Under the pieces are notes generated by a model. That model saw only the letters and a program-made list of their open reading frames with translations, searched no databases and was not told where the DNA came from. Below, piece by piece: positions 16,533 through 25,308 of a stretch of DNA of 64,000 nt (position 1 is its first letter; each line of letters starts with the position of its first letter). The stretch covers positions 234,674 to 298,673 of the forward strand of contig NZ_JSZO01000011.1 of the NCBI RefSeq assembly GCF_000801955.1, in the 5' to 3' direction. The stretch comes from Ralstonia sp. A12. GTDB taxonomy: Bacteria; Pseudomonadota; Gammaproteobacteria; Burkholderiales; Burkholderiaceae. A program made the translations under genes and the position numbers.

Positions 16533-17969
16533 CTACAGGATCGGCGCGAACAGCTTGGCCACGTGCATGATCACGCGGCGCGCGGGGTGGGCGCGTTCGT
16601 ACTCGTCACGGCCGATGCGGGTAGCTTCGGCAAAGTCGGCTTCGAGCATGTGTGCGACATCGCTGGCGAAGCGCGGGTCGGCGGTCATGACCATCACCTC
16701 GAAGTTCAGGCGGAACGAGCGGTTGTCGAGATTGGCGCTGCCCACGGCGGCAGCGTCGTCGTCGATCAGCACGACCTTCTGGTGGAGGAAGCCTGGCAGG
16801 TAGCGGTAGATCTTCACGCCCGCGCGGATGGCCTGATGCGCATACAGCGTCGAAGCCAGGAACACCACGCGATGGTCCGGCCGCGACGGGATCAGGATGC
16901 GCACATCCACGCCACGCAGCACAGCCAGGCGCAGCGCTGCAAAGACGGCCTCGTCGGGAATGAAGTACGGCGTGGTGATCCACAGCCGCCTGCGTGCGGA
17001 CTGGATGGCCTCCATGAAGAACAGCGAGCAGGTCTCTTGCTTGTCGGCCGGGCCGCTGGCGACCACCTGGCAGACCATGTCTTCCACCGGACGCTGTTCG
17101 GGCACGATCAGTTGCGGCACCTCTTTCGCAGCCCAGTACCAGTCTTCAGCAAAGGTGAGCTGCAGGTCCATGACCGCCGCACCGGCAATCTCGATATGGG
17201 TGTCGCGCCATGGCGAGAGCGGCGGCTTCTCGCCCAGGTATTCGTTGCCGACGTTGTGCCCGCCCACGTAGGCGCGCTCGCCGTCCACCACCACCAGCTT
17301 GCGGTGGTTGCGGAAGTTGAGCTGGAAGCGGTTGACGAAGCCCCCATGCGTGGCAAACGGCTTGGCATGGATGCCGCCATCGGTCAGGCGCTGCACGTAG
17401 CTGCGTGGCAGGGCATGGCAGCCGATGCTGTCGAACAGGAAGTACACGCGCACGCCGGCGCGGGCCCGCTCCAGCATCAGCTCTGCCAGGCGGCGGCCGA
17501 GTGTGTCGTCGTGCACGATGAAGAACTGCACGATCAGCACACGGCGCGCTTGGGCGATAGCGGCAAAGATGGCCTCGAAGGTTTCGGCACCGTTCACCAG
17601 CAGGCGGACGCGGTTGCGCGACAGGCACGGCATGCCCGTCAGGCGCGGCAGGGCCTGCATGCTGGCATGCTGCGGCGCGACCACGCTGGATTCATGGTCG
17701 CGCAGGCTGCGCCAATCGTCGGAGAGGGTGATCTCGCGCAGGCGGGCGTTGTGGAAGCGTCGGGCATCCACGTAGCCGGCAAACGTGCTGCGCCCGAAGA
17801 TCAGATAGGGGATCAGCGTGAACTCGGGCAGCGTGACCAGCGAGATGGCCCAGGCGATGGCGCCCTGCGAGGTACGCACGGTGAGCACCGCATGCATGGC
17901 CGCAAGCACGCCCACACAGTGCACGAGGAAGAGGAAGCTGGCAAAAAACGCGGTGGTACTGGTCGGCAT
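16533..17969 (-). CDS. Cardiolipin synthase, ClsA-like phospholipase D family
   Basis: 478 residues from the ATG at 17969, close to the 480-490 of ClsA. Two N-terminal membrane helices (residues ~7-27 and ~36-57, with FFASFLFLVHCVGVLAAMHA and AIAWAISLVTLPEFTLIPY) precede two phospholipase D domains. Both catalytic HKD boxes are intact: HRKLVVVDGERAYVGGHN and HQKVVLIDDDAAAVGSAN. The enzyme joins two phosphatidylglycerol molecules into cardiolipin at the inner membrane. No clear ribosome site precedes the chosen ATG; longer upstream frame lacks family sequence. It is divergent from a second, lipoprotein PLD synthase, with 188 bp between the two starts. Confidence 0.92.
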   Translation of the reverse strand: MPTSTTAFFASFLFLVHCVGVLAAMHAVLTVRTSQGAIAWAISLVTLPEFTLIPYLIFGRSTFAGYVDARRFHNARLREITLSDDWRSLRDHESSVVAPQHASMQALPRLTGMPCLSRNRVRLLVNGAETFEAIFAAIAQARRVLIVQFFIVHDDTLGRRLAELMLERARAGVRVYFLFDSIGCHALPRSYVQRLTDGGIHAKPFATHGGFVNRFQLNFRNHRKLVVVDGERAYVGGHNVGNEYLGEKPPLSPWRDTHIEIAGAAVMDLQLTFAEDWYWAAKEVPQLIVPEQRPVEDMVCQVVASGPADKQETCSLFFMEAIQSARRRLWITTPYFIPDEAVFAALRLAVLRGVDVRILIPSRPDHRVVFLASTLYAHQAIRAGVKIYRYLPGFLHQKVVLIDDDAAAVGSANLDNRSFRLNFEVMVMTADPRFASDVAHMLEADFAEATRIGRDEYERAHPARRVIMHVAKLFAPIL

Positions 17970-18157
17970 TGAGGAGGGAGACGAAGGCTCGGCCCGGCAC
18001 ACGACGATGTGCGCATTCTGACACGCCCTGGGTGTCGTCGGACAAACACGGAGACGCGTTGTCCGGTCGCGGGCGTAGCGCAGTCTGGCAGGCACGCCGT
18101 ATGCTGGTGTGCAGTTACCGTCCTGTCGATCCAGCGTAGCGAAACGCAACAAAGACC

Positions 18158-19888
18158 ATGCAAGGCCGCTCCCACATCTCGAACACGCGCAGCTGCGCCT
18201 GGCTGATCAGCCTGGTTGCTGTGCTGCTGGCTGCCTGCGCCAGCCTGCCGGAGCAGGTTGAACGGCCCGTGACTACGGCACTGCCCAACGCGGCGACAGC
18301 CACGTCGCTCGGGCGCTTGGCACAGTCGAATGCTCCTTCCGGTGACGTCTCGGGCTTTCGGCTGATTCCGTCCGGTGAGGAGGCCTATGCCACGTTGCTC
18401 ACGCTGGCCGACCGCGCAGAGCGCACGCTGGACCTACAGTACTTCATCATCGAAAGCGACAACACGGTGCGTGAGTTGATGCGCCATGTGCTGGCCGCTG
18501 CGGAGCGCGGCGTGCGCGTGCGTGTGCTGGTTGACGACCTGCACAGCGATGGCCGCGATCTGGCGTTCTTGCGGTTCTCGTCACATAAGAACATCGATGT
18601 GCGGCTGTTCAACCCGTTTCCCGGCGGCCGTATGTCGAACTTCACGCGCTACCTGAGCGGCGCCGCCGAGTTCCGCCGCGTCAACCGACGCATGCACAAC
18701 AAGGCGTTCATTGCCGATAACGCGCTGGCTGTGACCGGTGGTCGCAACCTGGGCGCCGAGTATTTCACGCAGGACAAGACCACCAATTTCGTCGATCTGG
18801 ATGTGCTGGCCGCAGGACCAGCGGTGCGGCAACTGTCAGCGGCGTTCGATGCGTACTGGAACAGCGAATTCGCCTACCCGGTGGAGGCGCTGGTGCCGGA
18901 GCGCAGCGACGCGCATCCGCCCGAACAGAAAGACGGGAACTACCCACCGCCCGTGACCGTGCCAGCCCGGCCGGCAGCACCGTTGCAGCGCATCGACGTG
19001 CCGACCGAGCCAATCGACATGGGATCCGCGTCCGGGCCGCAGGAATCGGCGCGGCGCATCACCGACCCCGAACAGCGGCGCTTGCTTAACCAGACGGATC
19101 TAGCGAGTACCACGCCGGTGGACCCACTGCCGTTGCGGCCTGCGCCGCGCGACTGGTTCCTGGCCGACCAGATTGCCCGTGGTCGCCTGCGGCTGGAGTG
19201 GGCGCCGGCAAAGGTGATCGTTGATCGCCCCGCCAAGGTGTCCGGCGACGATGTCGAACCCGGCGGCGAGCGTCTCGCCCAGACCTTGATGCACTTGGTT
19301 GATGAGGCTCAGCATGAGGTCATCCTGATTTCACCGTACTTTGTTCCGGGCACACGCGGGGTGACGGTGGCCGAGGGCTTGCACGACCGGGGCGTGCATC
19401 TGCGTGTGTTGACCAATTCGCTGGCCGCTACCGATGCACCCATTGTGCATGTGGGCTATGCCAAATATCGCGGCGCGCTCATCGATAGTGGTGCCGAACT
19501 GTATGAACTGCGTCCCACGCTGGGCGAGCGCCCGAAGGGTGTCGGCACCTTCCGCTCGGCGCAGGCGAGCCTGCATGTGAAGTCCGTCATTCTGGATCGC
19601 AGCGTGCTGTTCATGGGGTCGATGAACATTGACCCGCGCTCGATTGCGCTGAATACCGAAACGGGGCTGGTCATCCGCAGTCCCGTGCTGTCGCAGGCGG
19701 TCGCCAGGCTATTCGATGGTGCGGTTGGCAACAGCGCCTACCGCGTCACCAAGGTGAACGGCCAGTTGCGTTGGACCGCGCACGAAAACGGCAAGGAAGT
19801 TGTCGTCGACCACGAACCGGATGTCGGCTTTGGCCGTCGCATGTGGATTCAGATGCTGGCGCCGTTCACGCCGGAAGAATTGCTTTGA
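18158..19888 (+). CDS. Phospholipase D family lipoprotein, ClsC (YmdC)-like cardiolipin synthase
   Basis: 576 residues. A lipoprotein signal (AWLISLVAVLLAAC, lipid-modified Cys27) anchors it facing the periplasm. Two PLD domains follow, with catalytic boxes HNKAFIADNALAVTGGRN near residue 180 and HVKSVILDRSVLFMGSMN near 472. The architecture is that of ClsC/YmdC, which makes cardiolipin from phosphatidylglycerol and phosphatidylethanolamine. The central region holds a proline-rich insert (residues ~245-330, with PPPVTVPARPAAPL) that lengthens it beyond Escherichia coli ClsC. Divergent from a ClsA-like gene; E. coli ClsC instead partners YmdB, which is absent here. Substrate use is inferred. 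Confidence 0.88.
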   Translation: MQGRSHISNTRSCAWLISLVAVLLAACASLPEQVERPVTTALPNAATATSLGRLAQSNAPSGDVSGFRLIPSGEEAYATLLTLADRAERTLDLQYFIIESDNTVRELMRHVLAAAERGVRVRVLVDDLHSDGRDLAFLRFSSHKNIDVRLFNPFPGGRMSNFTRYLSGAAEFRRVNRRMHNKAFIADNALAVTGGRNLGAEYFTQDKTTNFVDLDVLAAGPAVRQLSAAFDAYWNSEFAYPVEALVPERSDAHPPEQKDGNYPPPVTVPARPAAPLQRIDVPTEPIDMGSASGPQESARRITDPEQRRLLNQTDLASTTPVDPLPLRPAPRDWFLADQIARGRLRLEWAPAKVIVDRPAKVSGDDVEPGGERLAQTLMHLVDEAQHEVILISPYFVPGTRGVTVAEGLHDRGVHLRVLTNSLAATDAPIVHVGYAKYRGALIDSGAELYELRPTLGERPKGVGTFRSAQASLHVKSVILDRSVLFMGSMNIDPRSIALNTETGLVIRSPVLSQAVARLFDGAVGNSAYRVTKVNGQLRWTAHENGKEVVVDHEPDVGFGRRMWIQMLAPFTPEELL

Positions 19889-19910
19889 GAGGGGCGGGGG
19901 CGTCCGGAAA

Positions 19911-19940
19911 GAAAAAACGCCGCTGGGTGCGGCGTCTTTC
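19911..19940. terminator. Bidirectional rho-independent terminator
   Basis: ACGCCGC (19917-19923) pairs with GCGGCGT (19929-19935) around TGGGT. On the minus strand a run of six T follows (A-run 19912-19917), which suits the small lipoprotein gene ending at 19977. On the plus strand CTTTC follows, so it can also end the ClsC-like transcript. Confidence 0.8.
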
Positions 19941-19976
19941 AAGTCTGGCTGAGCAATCGCCTCGGCCAATCTCGCA

Positions 19977-20117
19977 TTACATCTTTTGCTTCGTGTTGTC
20001 GGCGGCGTTCTCCAGCTTCTGACCACCCGACTGGATGTCCTTGCCCATGCCAGCCATCGTGTTGCAACCAGCCAGTACAGCGCAGCCCAGGGCCACCAGT
20101 GCAATCAGTTTCTTCAT
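19977..20117 (-). CDS. Entericidin-family small lipoprotein
   Basis: 46 residues: MKKLIALVALGCAVLAGC gives a lipoprotein signal with LAGC lipobox and lipid-modified Cys18. The short mature tail has MAGMGKDIQSGGQKLE, the entericidin A/B signature (G-x-G-x-D-x-x-x-G-G). Entericidins are small envelope lipoproteins induced by stress or stationary phase. The tail ends in NTKQKM. AAGGGGAT lies before the ATG, so the longer open frame to 20216 is not needed. A good terminator follows. No separate antidote gene is adjacent. Confidence 0.9.
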   Translation of the reverse strand: MKKLIALVALGCAVLAGCNTMAGMGKDIQSGGQKLENAADNTKQKM

Positions 20118-20431
20118 CTTGATCCCCTTGTGAGTAGTGCGGCCTACCGCGCAATCTTGCACGGTTTCGCGTGATTGCCCACCCGTCCGGTGGCGCAGAC
20201 CGCATTTTAGTGCCACCCCACGCCCGTTGGGTGTGCCGGGCGCATCTTTTTGACAGTCTTGCGTATCACTTGCGGCGTATCCCGGACATTCGTGGGGGGA
20301 GTCTCTACTTCCGTCGGCCCCTGCCGTTAGGACATTTCAGGAGTGAAACGGGTGCCAACCAACCGGCGCGCCAACGCCGGAAAAAAGAGCACAAGACAGC
20401 GCCTGACGGCCAACCAGACGGGGGAATACAT
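20118..20431. other. 314-bp divergent intergenic region
   Basis: No gene is supported here. It holds the divergent promoters of the entericidin gene (minus) and the chemoreceptor (plus). I looked for a flagellar sigma-28 promoter (TAAA and GCCGATAA boxes) upstream of the chemoreceptor and did not see one. The last part contains the GGGGAA ribosome site for the chemoreceptor. Confidence 0.6.
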
Positions 20432-22000
20432 ATGTGGAAGTGGATGGACACGAGCATTCGGACACGATTGACGATGCTGGTTGCGGTGTTTGCCGTGATG
20501 ATCGCGGTGGTGGGCTTTGCGGGCATCTCCACGGGGCGGGCGACGAATGACGACCTGCGCGCCGTGTATCTGGAAGACGCCAAGGGGCTCGACCTGCTGG
20601 CCAAGGACACCATCAACCTGCTGTGGGCGCGTATTCACCTGACCAATTTTGATTCGGTGTCGTCTCCGGAAGAGCTGAAAAAGCTGCTGACCGACGCGCA
20701 CACGATGGTCAACACGGCCAACGACGCGTGGGCCGAGTTCATGAAGCTGCCGATTCCCGATGCCGATCGCGCCCAACTGCAAGTTGCCGATGCCGCACGC
20801 ACCAAGTTCGTGAAGACGGCGCTGGAGCCGGCCATTGCCGCGCTGGAGCGCAGTGATCTCACCACCTACCGCGAACTGAACACGACTCAGGTACCGAAGC
20901 TGTTTGTCGACTACGACACGGCGCTGGGGCCGCTGGTCGGGGCGCGCTTCAAATATGGCAAGACGCGCTTTGATAACTCGCAGTCGCGCTACACCATGAG
21001 CATCTGGATTTCCGGCGGCCTGCTGTTGGCGGCCCTGGTGCTGTCGGTGGTGGCGCGTGGCGTGTTGGGCCGTACCGTGGTGCGCCCGCTGGAGCGCGCC
21101 ATCCAGGTGTTCGAGCGCATGGCCTCGGGCGACCTGGCTACACGCATGGAAGGGCAGACTGCTGCCGGTCGCCGCGATGAAACCGCACGTCTCATGCACG
21201 CGGTGTCCTCGATGCAGACGAGCCTGCAGCAGATCATCGGGCAGGTGCGCACGGGCTCGGACTCGATCGCCAGCGCCACCAAGCAGATCGCCGCCGGCAA
21301 TGCGGACCTTTCGCAGCGCACGGAGCAGCAGGCCAGCTCGCTGGAGGAAACCGCTTCCAGCATGGAAGAGCTGACCAGCATCGTGAAGCAGAACGCCGAC
21401 AACGCCCGTCAGGCCAGCACGCTGGCAGTCAATGCGTCGGACATCGCCGTCAAGGGCGGGGAAGTCGTCGGCCGCGTTATCGAGACGATGACGGGCATCA
21501 ACGATAGCAGCAAGAAGATTGCCGACATCATCGGCGTGATCGAGGGCATTGCCTTCCAGACCAACATCCTCGCGCTCAATGCGGCGGTGGAAGCTGCGCG
21601 TGCTGGCGAGCAAGGCCGTGGCTTTGCCGTGGTGGCGGGTGAGGTACGCAGCCTCGCGCAACGCAGCGCCACGGCCGCCAAGGAGATCAAGGAGCTGATT
21701 GGCGATTCGGTGGGCCGCGTGCAGAACGGCTCCACGCTGGTGGCCGAAGCCGGAACGGTGATCGAAGAAGTGGTGATGGCCGTCAAGCGTGTGACCGACA
21801 TCATGGGCGAGATTTCCGCCGCGTCGGAAGAGCAGAGCAGCGGTATCGAGCAAGTCAACCAGGCCGTCACGCAGATGGACCAGGTGACCCAGCAGAATGC
21901 GGCACTCGTGGAGCAGGCGGCGGCCGCTGCGGAATCGCTGGAGGAACAGGCGGAAGCACTGCGCAGCGCGGTGGCAGTCTTCCGCGTGCAGCACGCGTAA
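20432..22000 (+). CDS. Methyl-accepting chemotaxis protein
   Basis: 522 residues. TM1 at ~13-32, a four-helix-bundle periplasmic sensor at ~35-190 ([11 protein letters not shown] region), TM2 at ~192-212, HAMP to ~265, then a long cytoplasmic signalling domain. The hairpin tip shows [20 protein letters not shown], the universal MCP signature. Methylation-helix sequences such as [13 protein letters not shown] flank it. It has no C-terminal CheR-tethering pentapeptide (it ends FRVQHA). GGGGAA six bases before the ATG fixes the start; the frame upstream is spurious. Ligand unknown. A convergent GGDEF-EAL gene follows beyond a terminator. Inner membrane, signals through CheA/CheW. Confidence 0.93.
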   Translation: MWKWMDTSIRTRLTMLVAVFAVMIAVVGFAGISTGRATNDDLRAVYLEDAKGLDLLAKDTINLLWARIHLTNFDSVSSPEELKKLLTDAHTMVNTANDAWAEFMKLPIPDADRAQLQVADAARTKFVKTALEPAIAALERSDLTTYRELNTTQVPKLFVDYDTALGPLVGARFKYGKTRFDNSQSRYTMSIWISGGLLLAALVLSVVARGVLGRTVVRPLERAIQVFERMASGDLATRMEGQTAAGRRDETARLMHAVSSMQTSLQQIIGQVRTGSDSIASATKQIAAGNADLSQRTEQQASSLEETASSMEELTSIVKQNADNARQASTLAVNASDIAVKGGEVVGRVIETMTGINDSSKKIADIIGVIEGIAFQTNILALNAAVEAARAGEQGRGFAVVAGEVRSLAQRSATAAKEIKELIGDSVGRVQNGSTLVAEAGTVIEEVVMAVKRVTDIMGEISAASEEQSSGIEQVNQAVTQMDQVTQQNAALVEQAAAAAESLEEQAEALRSAVAVFRVQHA

Positions 22001-22031
22001 GCAGCGCGGCTTCAGCCTCCAATCCAACAAC

Positions 22032-22068
22032 ACGCCCTTCCGTATGTGCGGAAGGGCGTTTGTTTTTG
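22032..22068 (+). terminator. Rho-independent terminator after the chemoreceptor
   Basis: ACGCCCTTCCG (22032-22042) and CGGAAGGGCGT (22049-22059) form a perfect 11-bp stem with a TATGTG loop, followed by TTGTTTTT. It lies between the convergent chemoreceptor and GGDEF-EAL genes. Confidence 0.9.
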
Positions 22069-22078
22069 CGGTGGTGCC

Positions 22079-23506
22079 TTAAGGCATTAGATCGCGTGCG
22101 CGCTCGGCAATCACGCCTTGCGTATCGTCGATCCAGCGCGCGGGGAAGGGCTGCGACAGCAGGTAGCCCTGGATTACGTCGCAACGGCAGGCACGCAGCG
22201 CTTGAAGCTGCGCAGCGGTTTCCACCCGCGTGGCCGTAACGGGCACGCCGGCGGCATGGGCTGCGGCCACCAGCGTCTGCAATGCACCTTGATGGCGTGC
22301 ATCGGCCACCGCGTTGACAACGCCTTGGTCGAGCTTGACCTGATCGGGGCGGAACGCTTCCAGGCAATCCAGGCTGTGTGACGTCGCGCCAAAGTCTTCC
22401 ACGGCCACGCGTGCACCGCATGCGTGTAGCGCCTCAATGGCCTGCCGGGCGGCGCCATTCACACGCAGCAGCGTGTGCTCTGATACCTCGAACACCAGCC
22501 GCGTGGTCGGCACCGCGTGGCGTGCCGCAATGTCGCGCACGATGTTGCTCAATTGCGGATCGAGCAATTGCGCTACCGAGAGGTTGACCGCCGCATGCAC
22601 GCTGGGCTGATGTCGTTGGCCACCGCGGCCGGCCCGTTCGGACTCTTCGCGCTGCAGGCCTGCGAGCATCTGAGCGGCGTTGTCGAGCACCCAGCGGCCG
22701 ACCTCGCGGATGTCGCCGGTCTGCTCCAGGATCGGCAGGAAATCCGCCGGTGCCACGCCGCCCAGCTCGGGTGAGATCCAGCGCAGGAGAAATTCGTAGC
22801 CGACGATCTTGCCATCGGCCAGGCTCAGTTGCGGCTGCAGGTTCAGGCTGAACTGGCGGCGTGCCAGTGCGTGGCGCAACTGTGCTGCAAGACGCGGGTG
22901 TTCGGCTGCGGGGTCGATTGCATCGTCTGCCGTTGCTGCGCCGTCGGTACGCGGCGGCATCGCGGCGGGGGCATATAGCGCGGGGCTTTGTTCGCCGCCG
23001 TGCTGCACGTGGTAGAGCGCGCGATCGGCTTGTTCGATCAGGCGTGCGGCTTCCGTGGGTGTGCTCTCGAACAGCGTCATGCCGATGCTGCACGAGCAGA
23101 CAAGCTCGTAGCCCTGTGCAATGAACGGCCGCGTGAGCGCTGCGGAGATGCGTCGTGCCAGATCGTGCACCGCTTGTGCAGAGGCAAATTCAGCCGAGGC
23201 AATGGCAAAGGTCTCATGGCCCACGCGTCCTACGATCGGCGCGTTGCCGTCGGCATCGGGCGTGCACAGTGCCTTGAGGCGCGCCGCGCATTCAACGATG
23301 ACTGCGCTTGCTGCCAGCGGCCCGAGCGTGTTGGTCGCCTCGGCAAAATGATCCAGGCCAATCAGCAGCAATGCGCCGATCGACCCCGCGGCGCCCGGCT
23401 GAGCGGGCTGTGGCATCGCTGCCAGCAGGTGGACGAATCGTTCACGGTCCGGCAATTCGGAGATGGGATCCAGACCTGATGGCGCGACAGATGGTGCGCG
23501 ACTCAT
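22079..23506 (-). CDS. Degenerate GGDEF-EAL domain protein (c-di-GMP signalling)
   Basis: 475 residues, soluble. The GGDEF-like domain (~20-175) has GRVGHETFAI in place of the GGDEF loop, so it cannot act as a cyclase. The EAL domain (~205-465) keeps the Glu of EFL (for EAL), AVNLS, FEVSE, KLDQ and IQGYLL. The DDFG loop is EDFGATSHS, and the usual AEGVE motif reads ATRVE, losing a catalytic-site glutamate and glycine. Phosphodiesterase activity is therefore doubtful; a c-di-GMP-binding or protein-interaction role is more likely. No membrane segment or PAS sensor. Convergent with the chemoreceptor; the PilZ gene lies upstream on the same strand after a 268-bp gap. Confidence 0.88.
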   Translation of the reverse strand: MSRAPSVAPSGLDPISELPDRERFVHLLAAMPQPAQPGAAGSIGALLLIGLDHFAEATNTLGPLAASAVIVECAARLKALCTPDADGNAPIVGRVGHETFAIASAEFASAQAVHDLARRISAALTRPFIAQGYELVCSCSIGMTLFESTPTEAARLIEQADRALYHVQHGGEQSPALYAPAAMPPRTDGAATADDAIDPAAEHPRLAAQLRHALARRQFSLNLQPQLSLADGKIVGYEFLLRWISPELGGVAPADFLPILEQTGDIREVGRWVLDNAAQMLAGLQREESERAGRGGQRHQPSVHAAVNLSVAQLLDPQLSNIVRDIAARHAVPTTRLVFEVSEHTLLRVNGAARQAIEALHACGARVAVEDFGATSHSLDCLEAFRPDQVKLDQGVVNAVADARHQGALQTLVAAAHAAGVPVTATRVETAAQLQALRACRCDVIQGYLLSQPFPARWIDDTQGVIAERARDLMP

Positions 23507-23774
23507 AAATGGGGATCGTCCTGCAAATACCTTTGAAACGGAAATGCACGGGTTTGCTCATGCCGTCATTTGTGTAACGTTGTTACGGCAAACCTCTGGG
23601 CATCATAAGCCGAAACACGGCGTGGGTGGCCGATTCCCGGCGGATTTTCGCGAGAATCACATGCGCCGGTTTTATAAATTTAGCCCCAATTAATTCAGAT
23701 AAAAATACGATTAATATCGATCGTGCCGGGTCTTCATGCCTGGGTTTTGACTGTTATGGCAACCATGCAGCGGC
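23507..23774. other. Intergenic region with an AT-rich segment
   Basis: No gene. It includes the palindrome GTAACGTTGTTAC (23574-23586) and an AT-rich stretch at about 23665-23725 that stands out against the GC-rich background. It lies upstream of the GGDEF-EAL gene and downstream of the PilZ gene, so it probably holds the GGDEF-EAL promoter. Confidence 0.45.
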
Positions 23775-24683
23775 TTACACCATGCGTTGGCCGCCCCATA
23801 GCAATTGCTCGTAGATAAAGCATTGCAGCAGCATCTTCTGCGCCGCGACCAACTCGATGAATTCCACGCCGTACTGGTAGGTGTTGGGCAGGTCGGCCGG
23901 CTTTTCGCTGCGGATGAGCGTCGCGGCCACCAGTTCTGAGTGGTAGTCGCGCGTCTTCACACGAAAGCGCATGCGCGCCGGTGCACCGCTGACTTCCAGC
24001 CGATGCGCGGAGCGGAACGACGCCCCGGTCGTGCTGATGTCGGAGATATGGATCATGCGCGGCGGCTCACCGCTCACCAGCATCTTGCCGACCACGTTGG
24101 TGCGCACGCGCAGTGATTTGCGCAACGTGCGGTTCTTGATCCGCCGCGGCGGCGATACCACGACGTACTCAAAGGGGATGCGGCATACCGCCATCACCGT
24201 GCATTCGAAACTGGCGATGCCCTCACCTGAGAACGCGTGGATCTCCAGCAGCTCATCCTTGACGGGCATGACCGCGCGGCCGCTGTCGGTCGGCATGGTG
24301 ATGAGCAGATGGCGCTGCGGGCTGTAGCCCATCACGCGCGCTGCCCCCTTGCTCTGGCCCGCGCCTGCGGTCAGGCGTACGGTGAGCATGCCGCCCGGGC
24401 GCAGGCCCAGCAGCTCCATGGCGATGTTGCGTTCCCCGTCCGGGTCTTCGCCCACCATGTCGGGGAACAGCGTGTTCGGGAACTGCGTGTTGGCAAAGGC
24501 GGGCGCCGGCTGCGGCAAGCCATCAGCCTGGCGGTGGGGACGATGCAGCGTGAACAGCAGGTCGATCTCCTCCGGGGAGTGGATGACGTCGCCTTTGGGT
24601 ACGAGCAGTTGCCCGTCGGCGTCCAGCATCGGCCACGGCAGGGGGATAGCAAGCGGAATGTCGAGAGGTTGAAGTTCAAGCAT
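23775..24683 (-). CDS. YcgR-like PilZ domain c-di-GMP receptor
   Basis: 302 residues, soluble. An N-terminal YcgR-like domain (~95-190; VRLTAGAGQ ... ITMPTDSG) precedes a C-terminal PilZ domain (~195-295). The c-di-GMP motif is complete: RKSLR (RxxxR) followed by DISTTGASF (D/N-x-S-x-x-G). YcgR-type proteins act as flagellar brakes when c-di-GMP rises. The first ~90 residues (LPWPMLDADGQLLVPKGDVI) are extra relative to E. coli YcgR. The ATG at 24683 begins MLELQPLDIP; the upstream frame is unlikely. Adjacent to a degenerate GGDEF-EAL gene and near a chemoreceptor, consistent with motility control. Confidence 0.88.
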   Translation of the reverse strand: MLELQPLDIPLAIPLPWPMLDADGQLLVPKGDVIHSPEEIDLLFTLHRPHRQADGLPQPAPAFANTQFPNTLFPDMVGEDPDGERNIAMELLGLRPGGMLTVRLTAGAGQSKGAARVMGYSPQRHLLITMPTDSGRAVMPVKDELLEIHAFSGEGIASFECTVMAVCRIPFEYVVVSPPRRIKNRTLRKSLRVRTNVVGKMLVSGEPPRMIHISDISTTGASFRSAHRLEVSGAPARMRFRVKTRDYHSELVAATLIRSEKPADLPNTYQYGVEFIELVAAQKMLLQCFIYEQLLWGGQRMV

Positions 24684-24884
24684 GGCAAAGGCGCACCCGC
24701 ACCTGCGCGGGTCCCACGACGTTAAACGGCCAAATGTCACGCAACTTTAAGCGCAAAGCGCACTTGGCGTCGCTTCCGGCCTGGATGGCACAGGAGTTGC
24801 GCGCACTGTTGCCATGATCCGGCGCAGTTTTCATTCCACGGCAGGCACGACGCGACGGCGATTCCTCGGCGGGGCGTTTGGGCA

Positions 24885-25286
24885 ATGGCGGCGCAGTTCG
24901 CGCGCTATGTCGTGATTGGCGGCGGCGCGACGCTGGCGCACTACGTCGTGCTATTCGGGCTGGTGCAGATGGGCGTTTCACCCTGGCGGGCGTCCGTGGC
25001 GGGCAGTGTGATCGGTGCCGCGCTCAATGACTTCATCAGTCGGCAGGCGATGTTCAACTGCACGCGTGGTCATCTCGGCGCGATGCTGCGGTTTGGCGTC
25101 GTGGCATTTCTGGCGCTGGGGTGCAATGCCACGATCATGGCGGTCGCCCTGGCGCTTGGGCTGTACTACCTCATCGCGCAGATGTTCGCCTCGGCCATTG
25201 CCACCATCTCCAACTTTCTGGTGCACCGGCACTGGACTTTCCGCGATGCGGTGGCCGTGGGAGGGCCGCCCGATGTATCGCGCTGA
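24885..25286 (+). CDS. GtrA family membrane protein
   Basis: 133 residues with four predicted helices. FARYVVIGGGATLAHYVVLF at the N-terminus, LNDFISRQAMF in the loop after helix 2, and the ending ISNFLVHRHWTF are characteristic of GtrA-like proteins. These are thought to help move undecaprenyl-linked sugars across the inner membrane or to assist polysaccharide synthesis. No GtrB glycosyltransferase is adjacent, so its partner is elsewhere or absent. It starts 201 bp from the divergent PilZ gene and is convergent with the unknown gene that follows. Confidence 0.85.
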   Translation: MAAQFARYVVIGGGATLAHYVVLFGLVQMGVSPWRASVAGSVIGAALNDFISRQAMFNCTRGHLGAMLRFGVVAFLALGCNATIMAVALALGLYYLIAQMFASAIATISNFLVHRHWTFRDAVAVGGPPDVSR

Positions 25287-25308
25287 GCCGGTCAGTGTGC
25301 GCTGGCGA

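Noticed and set aside
20118..20431. A sigma-28 flagellar promoter before the chemoreceptor
   Set aside because: No TAAA box with a correctly spaced GCCGATAA box could be found.
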